Of a DNA stretch of 64,000 nt, positions 34,367 to 46,274 are shown one piece after another. Within the stretch, counting starts at the first letter, position 1. Every line of letters begins with the position of its first letter. The notes under the pieces were generated by a model. The model was not told the DNA's origin. It made no database searches and worked only from the letters and a program-made list of their open reading frames with translations. Both the position numbers and the translations under genes were made by a program. This DNA comes from Paramacrobiotus metropolitanus (Eukaryota; Tardigrada; Eutardigrada; Parachela; Macrobiotidae): the NCBI RefSeq assembly GCF_019649055.1, contig NW_026570226.1:2790001-2854000 (forward strand), in the 5' to 3' direction.

Positions 34367-37304
34367 CATCTGCTTGTGTTGTTGTTTATGTGCAACGGGC
34401 GTCATGATCAGCTACCAAAACAATAGTAGTATAACGTTAATAAGATAACGTTAGCTGGTTATAGAACTACCTTGTGAATGCAAAAGTGCGCGTATATAAG
34501 GCGCCGATTTTTTTGGAATAACAACAAAGTTTCCCATGCACGCATACCGAGCATGAGCCGATCCGGCACCATAGTGGCCGGTAGTCAAAACATAATTTAT
34601 TGTAGATTGTGGCGCAAAAGCTCGGCTTCACTCATCATCCTTTTCTCTGCAGAAATGATTTCCAGCCCTTTACAAATTACAACACTATAGTTTCCATTCT
34701 GGTCCAAAACTGTTTGTCGTGAAGGTTACGGATGGTCGTGAAGTATTACTGGGTATGTTTAATTAACACTGCAGTGCTTAACAATGTCACATTAATTTTA
34801 TTAGGACTGCAAAAGTATGAGCACCAAGTCATATTTTATTATTAGTTTTGAGTGGTAAGGATGCAGTATTGATACGAATAAATGTTGATACGCTGATATT
34901 ACCAGTTAGCACCCCCAGATATTAATTCACGTTATGGACTATGTTTCAATTTCAGTTATTCTTTAACAGCGCTTTGACAGACTGTACAGATATATCCTTT
35001 AAACAAATTATTCAGACAATATGTAGAGTAGATATTTAACAACTGTGCTGAAGACTAATAATTTTTAGAGTAAATGAACACATAGCGGATACGGGCTGTC
35101 GAATTACAGAAAGCAGCTCATCTAAATCAGCCGAAAGGTCCGAAACAGGTTAGTCACCTTCTGTACGTATACAGTACATAAATACTAATATTGTACCACT
35201 AATGCAGTTTTCGATAATTATGATCATTGCCTCGTTCCAGTAGTGCAGAGCTAGCTATACAGCATCAATTGTTCATTGTTCCTGAACGGTTCCTTTGGAG
35301 AGTGGTATTGCAAATCTAAATTAATTTTAGAATTGCTATTTGTTTATGTGCGAACAATTTTGCGTGCTCCAGTGTAGTGCTGCTTAAATAAGACTATCGA
35401 AAAAATAAAATTAATGGTAAAAGCAAACTAACAAGGCAGCCAAACTGGTCTGAAGGTTTGCATTCCTAGTTTTTCTCTTAAATTATAATATCGGATTTGT
35501 GTTGGGTTTGGCAAAAATGTTAAGATATAATTACTTAATCGCTGGAGTTAACTGGCGGCAGCCATCACAAGTCAAACCATCAAATGCTTGCGCGGGGAAA
35601 ATCGGAAGTTTATTCATCCATAAATCAAACGCACCTGATTAATAATTAAAGTATCATACAGCTTCACGCTCAACCGCAAGGCTTATTCCAGCGGTTTGCC
35701 TTCTAGATCTGGAAGTGTCACGACTGTGTTTGTAATGCGACCTGTGACAATATTTTACTGCGTTACTTTGCGCAATCGGCAAAATGCAACGTGACCTTTT
35801 GAGATATTGCCGTCGTTTGCTCACGAACTTCGTGCTTGGTGTTTGCACTTCACATGTAGAATTGGCTACATGATATGATATGATATACGTTGGCAATATT
35901 TTAAAGGATTATAAAGTTACAAACCAAACAATGCGAACCCGCTAATTGGTAGTGCCACATTTTATGCGGCGTCTGCCAGATTTTATCGTTTGCCAGTTGC
36001 CAGATGCTCCAGGATTTATCGCTCGCCATGCCATTGGCAGTGCCACTGGCAGGTGCCACTGCCACGTTTTACCCTCTGCCAAAAATGTATTGTTCTAATT
36101 TAAGGAATTTTTGTTTTCCAAGAAGCTACAAAATGGTAATGGTCTAGCTGACTTAAATTTTTATCACACGTTCAGATCATACAACCAACCGTCTTACTTT
36201 AAAAAAACCGGTTTGTTGCGCCACTTGTGCAATCGCTTTCGCATGCACGCGTTTTATACGAGTACAGAATCCCTGGGTTACGTTTGGACTGGTCCCAAGT
36301 GACCGTTATCTTCGTCATCGATAGCCGTTTATAATCAACTGTTTGATATAGGCTTGATCGAGCATTGCCAAGATGAGACTACTACTTCACCTTCCCCGAC
36401 AGTTACTCCCCTAGATACGACTACACGAAACACTGTCGAATCGACATCCACAACAAGCCTCACTATGAGCGCCGAAACCCACTTTTGCACGTGTCCGACA
36501 CCGCCCAATTGCACCGCCCGTCCCACTTCAGACCAGATCGAAGCCGGCCCGGCCATCATGATGCACTGCATCAACGGAACGGTTACGATGCCTTTCGTCC
36601 AACCAGCGCTCAGCGATGCGGTGGAGGCCGGGTTTGATGGCGACAGTTCGTACCTGTGCCGAACACACCTACGTAACTTGCACTGGTGGTTGCTGGGCGA
36701 AAGCGGACGGTCGTTGTCCCACGGGCTGCCGTCCGGGTGGACCAGAGTCACCTGTCACAGCGGCGTAATGCAGTTTTCGGAGCCCGATCCGGACACGGCG
36801 CCGTCTAGTGATTTACGGTTGCGGGCAGCTTCCTTGGATTCGAAGTGTCGTGGTGTGTTCGCTGGATTTCTAACGCAGCTCGCCAACCTCGTGGATTAAC
36901 TTTAAGGCTTAGAGCAGTGTGTACTGTGATACTGGTGTAAAAAAGCTTACGATTTTCACTTAAAAATTAGTTAAGCATTGGTTGTTGTTATTAAATTTTA
37001 TATTTGCAATGCGCAACGTGCCGGCTTATCAGCAGATGGACATTCGCACGTTTGTCTTAGAAACAGTAGAAGTATTATCGCCACAGCAGACGTTTATTAA
37101 CTGTGCAACGGCATTGTGTTTATCTTATCTGACACTACTTTAGAATAATTTGCATTGTATGAGTGATTGTTCTTGGTCATGTCGAACAAATAGATCGATA
37201 ACGCCGATGCGATTCAGACTTAACGGTTTAATTCGCCTCATATGTTACTGCAACACAAGATTAAGAATCGAACAGCTTTTTCCAGACAGCCTCAAACGAC
37301 AAAA

Positions 37305-38716
37305 ATGAGCAAATCAGTGTATTTTATTTTATATTCGTTGGCTGTTTTAGTTTTGGTTAGTCATCATACTCTCGCTGAGAATTCGACGGATTCTACAACA
37401 ACGCAGTCGACAATAACAACAACAATCGATCTGTGTGCTGGGTATGTTTGTCAACAAAATGCCCACTGTGTTGTCCACCCGGAAACCGGTGTCGGATGTA
37501 TATGTAATTCCGGTTACGCGTTGGCCAACGATTCCTCGGGACGGTGCTATTTCGACCCGTGTGGCGCGTCGGCGTGCGGACGGAATGCGACATGCTTAAT
37601 TGATCTGGACGCGCGGGATCTACGGTGGTGCGTGTGATGATGGGTTCGTGCGGGACGTCCAGTTAGCGGAAACCGAAGACTGTACAGGTTCGAATTGCTG
37701 GCGTCATTGCACAAATAATCATGACCAACTTGCTTTGCAGAACCCAGCGACGGTATGGAAATATATGCTTTAGTTATGCAGAAAGTGTTAAAAAATATTT
37801 CATGTATGTGGATTCGATAGCTCCCTACGATCTCCTGTATGCAGTCATCGGTGTCGCTGCGTTTATCCTCGTCTCCTTTACCATATGGTTCTGCTATTTG
37901 GCGCGACGCGGGTAATTTGTCTGCAGATGGTTTGATATTCGTAGACAATTTGTGCTAATAAAGAGTGTTCCTTTTTGATAGACCAACACGAAAACTCGGT
38001 GATTCCACGCCGATATTTAAATCCAACGTGGTCCGCATTATTCCGGTGGATATATCGCAGATTCCCCGCATGTTTGGCGGGAGAAAAGCGTCGGATGCCG
38101 AGGTCATTCTGGTCAGCGAAGACGCCAATGAAGATCACACAGTACGTAATGGAGACTGTTTTCCCAGCCTTGACGATCATAGTGGACTTTTGTAGGACGC
38201 GCAAGGAACGGCAACAGCGGAACAGCTACTCCAGACGCTGTCGCCGGAAGATGCCGAAGCGCTGATCGAGGGACAGGTAGGAAAAAGAAAATTGTTGCCT
38301 TTAAATTAGTGCATAGTTGACAGCAGAACGTATTGAAAATACTGTGTGCAGGTAGTTGTAAAGACGGAGTCCAGTGCTAAGCCCGCAGCTCCATCAGACG
38401 ATGGGAAAAATGAAGAACCGTCCAGCGTAGCGCCCACTACCGAAACGGTAAAATAAACCCTTTGCGCGCTTTTTTGTTAACCGCAAATATGCGTTGTGGT
38501 GCCATTGCCAGGTTATTTTTGTGCCGGTTGATGGAAACCTCTCCCAACCTTTGGATATGGAGCTGCTTTCCGATTCCGAACGCCCCGCGCCCGAAGTTAT
38601 TGTGGAACCCACGCAGACGATGGTTGGTAATGCAGATATTTGACTTTATAACGGCTATCAAGAGAGCGGTTTTTTAGATAACCGTGGAGCAGCCAAGAAG
38701 CATCACGGCCGCTTGA
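37305..38716 (+). CDS. Single-pass EGF-like membrane protein, one frameshift
   Basis: Exons 37305-37687, 37782-37911, 37982-38141, 38196-38276, 38352-38447, 38512-38622 and 38678-38716. Signal peptide (YFILYSLAVLVLVSHHTLA), a Thr-rich stretch, two EGF-like repeats (C.GYVCQQNAHC...CICNSGY; CGASACGRNATC...), a membrane segment (LLYAVIGVAAFILVSFTIWF) and a polar, acidic cytoplasmic tail of about 150 residues with phase-0 introns. In the second EGF the frame breaks at 37629-37637 in a TG run: TGCGTGTGATGAT reads to TGA, while the rest of the EGF (CDDGF...) is open one frame over. Coding length is 1000 nt, two short of a multiple of three, consistent with loss of one TG. It may be a null allele, assembly error or young pseudogene. 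Confidence 0.6.
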
Positions 38717-39037
38717 AGTCACTATCGCGCCAACGGCTGCCGGCGTCTCGGACACTGATGAAGATGACGACTCACGGTTATAATAATTTCTGCTTGCAGA
38801 GTTAAGATTTTTCTAATTACAAAGTTATTACAGGAGTATTTTAGCACATAAATATTTTTAAGAAGCGTCAGGAAATGATGTCACATATTGTAGAACTCGT
38901 GGCTACCAGCGAAAAGGATATACTGATGTGAATCAACGAGACACAACATCAACATGATGTAAAATCAACAAAATGTATTTTACATCAATGTGATGTAAAA
39001 TACTGAAATAAATAAAATTCGGTGATCCATTCGCACT
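38717..39037. other. Convergent intergenic region
   Basis: AT-rich; contains GATGTAAAATCAACA-like partly palindromic repeats near 38950-39005 (TTTTACATC / GATGTAAAA). No gene. Confidence 0.4.
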
Positions 39038-42000
39038 TCAACGCCCTGTCGTGCGTAATCTGCTGTTGGTACTTCGTGTAATATTCGTAATTTCCGTGTA
39101 CGCCTCGCTACTGTAAGGACTCTGCTGCGCGTAAATGCGCCGGCTACCGCTGAACCGTTTCTTGGGCGCGATGGCCTGGAAAACGATGATGTAGATGGCT
39201 TGTGATCCACATGCTAGTGTCAGCAACAGAACGAAGACGTGCTGCACGATCGGATCCATAAAGCAGGCGAACAATGATAGCCAGACACTTAGCCAGATCA
39301 GGCCCATCAGGGTGGTGGTGATAATAACCCCGTTCAGTTGTTGTTGGGCGAGGGAATTGCTGGACGCGCTACTAGATGCCGGCGATAGACGCTGGGGCCC
39401 CGCGATGTATTTCTGACGAATTTTGGTTTCTGTCAAAACGGATACGATCAAGCATTAATTTTTCCGCTAAGAATACGGTTTTGCAACTGTTTACCATAAA
39501 AATAAAAAATCACGGCCGCTACGTTGAGAAGAGCCATAACGGATATCGGCACGATAAAGGTCACCAGTGAAATCCAAGGATGGTCTCCATCCAGCCAGCA
39601 CCTTTGGAACGGTTTAGAAAACAAAACTTGTATTATGGCTATTAAACTACGTTTTACAGTTTTGATCTACGTTTTACAGTTTTGATAACTTGCAGTAAAG
39701 TTATCTGCATACCATTTTTCGTGGCTAGCGTAGCCGTATCCTCCATACCAGTCGTGAGAAACTCCCTGGATATGACTGACGGAGGCGATAATGGGGAACA
39801 GTATTGGAATAACTACATTAACAAGAATGGAGCATTGAAAAATGATTTAAAGCGTAATACGTAATACGGACGTATTGGTATGGTAGCTCAATCGTTATAC
39901 TAACAAGTTGCAGCGATCCAGGCTTTTAAGCGGAATCCATCATAGGTGTCGCCGGGTATGGGAATCCGTCGGGCGTAGATCTCTGGGTAGCGGGTCATCT
40001 GCACGAGCCGGAATGTCTCCACCCCGGTCCATGCCATGCTCATCAAGGAGAACCAGTGCACTAATATGGCGTTGGCTAAACAGAAACGCTGTCCACACAG
40101 TTCCGGCGAGAAGACCATGGCCTGGGAGAAGATGACGAAAAAGTACATGCCAAACAGGACAATCCACAGGTTGGTACGGGCGAAGGTGTCCTCGTCGAAG
40201 GTGATGTTCTTGTACCAGATGCGCAACCTAAAACACCAAAAGTTTGGTCCCCTTTATAGCTGATTTAACTGCTGAAACTTGAGTTAAAAATGAACCAGCC
40301 AAATTTAAGAAGTACTAATGAGTAATGAACTATCTTTTTTATAAAATGCTTAATTTTTTATACGTCTTTCTGACTGCTTACAAAATAATGACCAAAGCCA
40401 CCAATGAGCAAAGCGCGGCGACCATTGTCGTCGCCGTGGTGACAATGGCCAGATCCAGAGTAAAGCTGCTGTCGCTGCTCTCCGATTGGTCGAGGACACT
40501 GCTGCACATGGTCAGCAGTAACGAGAAGGGCGTTAAGTGGTCGCAATGGCACTCGACCAGCGTTCCATTCCAGATAGGTAATTTATCAGCCTGACAACCA
40601 TTGGTAGACCATTGTTTAGTGGGGTAGTTGAGGTAGTTACATGTGTGACGTCGTCGCGCTCCGTGCGGATACTGTAATAGAACAGTCTTGTTCACATGCG
40701 TACTTAATCAGTAGTGCATAGTTACGCAGCGTACATCGAATAGTTTATCGACATTGTGCCGAATGGTCACGATCTTTTCTCCCTTCAGTGGATGGCCGAC
40801 AGACGCCAAAAGCACCAGCGGACTTGAACGCTCCAGCCTTTTGTTGGTGCTCGGATGCTTGCTGAACGTAAACGCCGGCATGGCGGATAAGGCGAATGTA
40901 AAGCGAGAGGCCGAACCATTAAACATTTTCTCTACGAAAAACTTCTCATATTAATTCGAACCTTTGTGAAGATGAATGAAATTTGCCAAGTAGAGCGCAT
41001 TCGCTGTAAGTGCTGCTACGTTGTTTGACAACTTACTGATTTCCTCGAACGATTTCTTCAGAGCTTCTCTGCATAATTTTATGCTGGCGACCGAATTGTT
41101 GTTCGTGCCCGGTGTCAGTAATCCCTGCGATGCGTCTTGTATTCCCAGTTCGGTCCGCAACAGCAGATCCTCAAAGCGTGTTTCATTGTCAACAGAAACA
41201 ACATGCGCGTACGATAGAATGTGCGTGTCTTTAAACTCGTAAGGCACATCCGAAGGCGGTAGCTTATCATAAAGAATTTCCAGCGTCTGGTAAATAGCAG
41301 CTGCAGTCTGGTCGCCTTCTTGTTCGGTTTCCGGTGTTATTGGCATTTCTAGATGGTTATTCTGATCGGCACCCAAAAGGGCGTCCGCAATTTTTATGAT
41401 GCTTCTAGTTGCGTTTGTCGTGCCATTTACTGGTAGACTGAAATTTACGGGGAATTTAGCGAAATCTAAGGAGTAATTGGCGATTGCTGCGATGTTGGGA
41501 AAACTAATTTTCTCTGACTGCGAGGCGCTGTTAACGAGACCTTGCACTGCTCGGAGAACATTAGATGGCGATTGCGTGTAATAGTCCGTGTCATTGTGGT
41601 ACGCTGTGCGGTTGATGGCGTTGCTCAACTCTTTGGAAATTCGCGGCGCTAGAAAGAAAGAATGAATATCAACTTTATATTAGCAGATTTCATCAATTCA
41701 ACTTGGCGTAAACTGATGAACTTCACCTGGCGAAGGTGTGGTCGAGGAAGTTACCGGTAACAGCGTAGACGAGGACGTAGATGACAACCTAGACGTGGAA
41801 GCTGAAGTTGGGTTTGGCCGCGTGACAGTTGATGACGGTAGAGTCGTTGTCGTCACTGTTGCCAGACGTGTTGTACTGGTCGCTGTTGGTTGGACAGTTG
41901 AATGTATGTTGTCTGGTTCGGAACGGTAGGCGGCTAGCACTGCGGATATGGTGGCGTATGCGATGATTTCAACTAAAACAGGTTCTAACTAGTATACTGC

Positions 42001-42316
42001 AGTAAAATATTCCTTGTTAATCATCCAAATAAATAAAACTTTGAAAACATAAACCATAAATTTATTATTCCTAACGTAATTTGTAAGCTGCACAACATGA
42101 ACAGTTTTTATACAAGAGAACCAAGTATCTTTTCAGCAAAAAAGATTTTGTAACAAACCGGATACAGGGCTCCATTTATTCGCTACCACAAAAAAACAGG
42201 CATCGTAAGAAAAAACCATTTAGAGCCTTACCCACAATAGATGCTATGAGCAAGCCGATAAAAGACAACACTTGCAGAGTTTTCTTTGTTTTGGGATAGT
42301 TTTTCAGGTAACCCAT
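39038..42316 (-). CDS. Adhesion GPCR without MAM module (about 775 aa)
   Basis: Exons (minus): 42316-42232 (signal peptide, VLSFIGLLIASIV), 41972-41727 (Ser/Thr-rich stalk), 41648-40962 and 40931-40735 (GAIN), 40671-40382 (GPS and TM1), 40227-39905 (TM2-4), 39601-39495 (TM5), 39429-39038 (TM6-7 and tail). GPS: GTLVECHCDHLTPFSLLL, with the HL-T site. TM region markers: CWLDGDHPW, MGLIWLSVWLSLFACF, LTLACGSQAIYIIVFQ. Intron positions from the GAIN on match the paralogue at 13632-17294, but no MAM exons are present. The 39905/39601 junction is one base out of phase (total 2327 nt), so either the splice sites differ from my reading or there is a one-base indel. Confidence 0.75.
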
Positions 42317-43243
42317 CTTGACCCGGAAATATTTACTTCGAGAAAACAAACCGGTAAGATATAAAATATAGCCTTTATCACCGGCTATATTTGTGCACGT
42401 GCGGTTGCGTTAGCGCTGTAGTACATGTTTTAATAACATCATTCGTTGGGTGATAAAGCTGATAAGCCGTAACAATGTATACGGAAACCGTGACGGGTGC
42501 TATCATCTGGGAGCGAGATTAAGCTAACCGACTGCCATTGTTCAAACATTGTTACATCCTATCATTCGGGCGACGGTTGACTACGCAGTACATTCATCAC
42601 ATGTGCACTCTACGTACCGGCCTGATAAGCTAGTTCATAGAAACTTATACACAGGCGTATCGGAACAGCATTTCTTGTTGTTTGCATTTACTCGGCAAAA
42701 ATTAATTCGCTTAAAATTGCTTATGTGGAAAACGTCATTGCGGAGTAAAACGGCTTCGATTTTGACGCTAAGACCCAATGAAAAATCGATAATGCCGCTT
42801 TTTCATGTCGTTTGTGGGCAACCTTCACAAAAAGCCGCCGTCTAGTGCATGTAACATGAGACAGAAGTGCGCTAACGGAGAACCGCATTTTTGCTTTATG
42901 GGTTTGGCCGGTCCTCATGGATAGTCGTGCATCAGCTCTGCATAAAAGCCTTTAAAACAGGTTTTATGACTCACTTTATGTCATATTACGACACCGCGGT
43001 GCAAGGTTACTGATAACGATAACTGGATGCTACGAGTTTATAACTGCAGGGTTGCAATAAGGTTATCAGTTTCCTTGTCAGTGTAGCTTATCGTTGGTAT
43101 CGAACGGAAATGCGCGCAGCTAAATGTCGAGCACTAGTTTCGCGTTTCCACACTTACACAAACCGTAGAATTATCCACGCACATTCCCATGAAATTTTTC
43201 CTTCTGGTTACCTTAAAAAATTCCCATTGGAATACTGTTGAAA
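42317..43243. other. Divergent intergenic region between the GPCR and gene F
   Basis: Shared upstream region of two divergent genes; no coding feature supported. Confidence 0.4.
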
Positions 43244-46113
43244 ATGCCGGAGGCGACTGCGCTAGCTTACAGGCTTCTTCTTATTTTCACCGTTTTAGGT
43301 ATAAACCGCACTAACAGTTGCCACCAGATACTTTCGTTAAACGGCAGTTACTATGCTTTGCAGGTGTGAGTAATAACAGGAAGAAAGTGTCTGCCTCCGA
43401 ATGTCAACTACCGTCGTCATGCTTCACCTGGCGGACACTGCACGCCTGTGACCTGGGCACCGACATCCAATCGGTTGATACGGGTCACGCCATCGCGGCA
43501 TGCACTGACACATCGGCGGATGTGACCTGGTTTCGCCGATTCCGATATCTTCCCTATCAGTTTGATCTCATCGAAGATCCCGGGCCTGATAATGTTACGG
43601 GTAAAATCTAGCTGTCAGAGCAGTTTTTCAGCGAATTTTGTGAAGAACACGATTTAGGCAATGTGATTGCTGTGTCACGCTGCACTCCACGTCGGAAGGG
43701 AGATGCGGCGGACCGCGACGAGCCGGTGGCCATTCTGCGCAGTCCCGGAATTATTCCGCGAAGCTGTTTGGCTCTGCGTGTCACATTTTGGTACCGTTTA
43801 TCTGGCGGACCAACTTTCTCACCAACTCCGCAGGAATTCAATCTTAAAGTGCTCATTGAGGATCGATATTACACTTTCCCGAATGACTTAATCTGGGGAC
43901 GCCAAAACGATTATACGAACACCACTGTCAATGAATGGAACTTTGCTGAAGTCTACTTCGGACGCGATAACGGCGAACAGTTCACCGTGAATTTCCTGGC
44001 GTACCATGACAACAGGTGTCGGGAAAACAATAAAACCATTGCTTTGGATTTCATGACGATCCAAGCAGGTTCGCCACGTTTCTAAACAATCGGCATTAAA
44101 GTTCGTAAAAATCTTTTAATTTTAGCGCAGAGGACCGCTAACTGTACAGAAGTTTCGGATATAACAGTGACAACTGAATCCCCAAACGACCAAACCACGC
44201 CCACAGTTAATTCCACCGAGTCATATGCGTGCGAAGTTGACGAACCGATTGTGGTCCGATGCGTCAAGGGCGCCGTAACCGTGACACCACCGTTGCCGGT
44301 TAACATTTCAGACAGTAATGCTGCGGAGATAAGGTTTCAAGGTGACAATACGTATTCTTGTCGAACGCTTTTACGGGAGCTCCATCTTTGGTTGGTAAAC
44401 GCCAGTAATACAGTAGAACGTGGAGCCAAATCGCCTACCAGTATCATTTGCCGAAAAGGAAGCTTAGAGTTCTCTGAAGTAGATCCCGATGCGGCACAAT
44501 CCACGGATCTGGTCTTCCGTACACCGTCCGTTGATCTGACGTGCCGGAAGATGTTCGTTCAGTTTTTGCAGCAGCTGGCGAATTTTACAGTGGATGAAGG
44601 TGTGTGCATTACTACTGGGTACGTTGCGGCATTCGCAGACACTGACTTTTTTCAGCAGAGGTTACCGAGGCCGGCGGTACGATCACTACGGCTTCCGCGC
44701 CACCAGAGAGACCCAGTTGCTCATTGCCGGCGGCTTGCTATGACTGGATAACGCTGCACCAGTGCGACATGGGCACTACGGTTCAGCTCGTTCAGAGTAC
44801 GATAATAACGGCGTGCTCCAATCAGGAGCATGGAATCATGTGGACGAGGGGATACAAATACTACCCCTATCAATTCGACCTCGTAGAAGATGGCGCCGAT
44901 GCTGACAGTAAGAAAATATTAAGATGTCGCTTCTCAACCGCTCCCGCACTCAGTTACAAATAGTAGAAAAAAACAGGGCACAGACAAAAGCAGTTAGTAG
45001 TTATGCACCAGTAAAATCCCGGTTAACTGACAATTAAACCAATGTACCGGCGAAAAAGGTATAAGATCTACGTTTAAACTCTATTAAAATAAACTCTACG
45101 TTTAATTTAAGCAAGGGACTTCTGCAGAAGGAGTATTCGCGATTTCCCGCTGCTCGCAACGCGTTGCTGGTGTGGCACCGGAACGAAACGATGCCGTGGC
45201 GATTCTGCGCAGCGCAATCGTCACCCCGACGTCTCCCTACCTCTGCCTGCTTGTGTCCTTTTATTATCGCCTGTCCGATTTTCCGGTATTCTCAGTTAAC
45301 CCAGACGAAAAGTTTCATCTCAAAGCGTTTATCGAAGGTTACGGTCAGACGTTTCCTCACGAGCAGATTTGGGGGAACGAGACCGATTATTCGGAGAATA
45401 TTATTGGCCAGTGGCGCTATGTCGAGGTGGTTTTCACTCGCAATGTTGGACAACAATTCACTATCAACTTTTTTGCTTACCATAACGACGGCTGCCAGGT
45501 CAACCTCAAAACGATTGCATTAGATGCAATAACCATTCGAACAGGTACCGACTGACAACGGAGCGACAAAGGTCATACATCGTACTTGGTGTAAATTAAA
45601 ATGTGCGTTCATTTAACACTTCCTTTCGCAGCGAAGGAGACCGGAATTTGTATTACCACCACCGTCACTACAACCCCGTCGAAGCCAACCATACCAACTT
45701 TACCCACGGTTGCGTGGTTCCGTGATTCCAGTCAAGGGGCATGCGACGTTGGCCCTGCCATCGTGTACAGCTGTCAGAAGGGTTTGGTAAGTATCGATTC
45801 ACCGATTTCTGATATCGACAGCAGCGACGCCATGGAAGCGGTATTTCGCGGCGACAACACGTATCCTTGCCGAACACATTTACGGAAATTGCACGTTTGG
45901 TTAAAAGAGCTGGTCGGAATGTCGCCCCGGTCTGGCTACACGCCAACTGTTATTACGTGCAGGAAAAGCCACTTCGAGTTTTCGGAGCGGGATCCCGATG
46001 AGGCGCAATCCACGGAGCTGATGTTGCGTACTGTGTCGATAGATTTGAAATGCCGTAATGCTTTTGTTCAGTTTGTCCGGCATGTGAATGCGCTTACCGG
46101 TTCCAGATTGTAA
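43244..46113 (+). CDS. Gene F: secreted MAM-CTD-MAM-CTD protein (775 aa)
   Basis: Exons 43244-43298, 43364-43600, 43658-44068, 44126-44599, 44656-44907, 45128-45544 and 45632-46113. All six introns are phase 1 and the sum (2328 nt) is in frame. Order: signal peptide (LAYRLLLIFTVL), MAM-like module over two exons (ACDLGTDIQSVDTG, YLPYQFDLIED; VIAVSRCTPRR, VTFWYRLSG, FTVNFLAYHDNRC, KTIALDFMTI), CTD (CEVDEPIVVRC, YSCRTLL, ICRKGSLEFSEVDPDAA, TCRKMFVQFLQQL), linker, second MAM (QCDMGTTVQLVQS, YYPYQFDLVED; FAISRCS, VSFYYRLSDFP, KTIALDAITI) and second CTD (CDVGPAIVYSC, YPCRTHL, TCRKSHFEFSERDPDEA, KCRNAFVQFVRHV). An internal tandem duplication of the whole MAM-CTD unit. Predicted extracellular. Confidence 0.8.
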
Positions 46114-46274
46114 TGAATGTTTTCTAGTAACTGACTGCTGTAGTAGGTTTTGATCACGATATACAGTATAATAATGAAAAGTAACCATGGGAAATGACAG
46201 CATGCAGAAAGATATATTTAAAAAATAGTTTATGTGCTTTTGCACACAAAGGTGCCTCTTTATTCGGAGGGTAT

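Larger units (their letters stand above)
32637..36035. mobile_element. 3.4-kb element bounded by about 97-bp inverted repeats
   Basis: The left arm (32637-32733) and the reverse complement of the right arm (35939-36035) match at roughly 85-90 of 97 positions, both beginning AATGGCATGGCGAGCGATAA. Arms and the outer right flank are full of TGGCA motifs. No transposase-like open frame was found inside, so it is a non-autonomous or decayed DNA transposon, or a foldback element. Its left edge coincides with the end of the second MAM exon of gene E. I could not identify a clean target duplication; the outer right flank (36036-36080) carries further TGGCA repeats that the left side lacks, so the left end may be truncated. 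Confidence 0.6.
31467..36899 (+). pseudogene. Gene E: MAM-like plus CTD gene, interrupted by a 3.4-kb insertion
   Basis: Exons 31467-31512 (signal peptide MVAVMFVLLPTVIAT), 31618-31932, 32222-32638 and 36352-36899, in phase-1 style. MAM parts: SCDMGISSQAGIS, MWYRGYRTFPYQFDIL; VALSWCTRRT; VSFWYRFSDHP; IWGTKKDHAG; TVNFYAYHNDHC. Breaks: TGA at 31824-31826 where paralogues have a conserved cysteine; a +1 shift near 32305-32318; and a 3.4-kb inverted-repeat-bounded block beginning exactly at the end of the second MAM exon. The CTD exon is intact (GPAIMMHC, SYLCRTHL, TCHSGVMQFSEPDPDTA, KCRGVFAGFLTQL) with a linker of TTTSPSPTVTPL type, and might be used separately. Confidence 0.62.
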
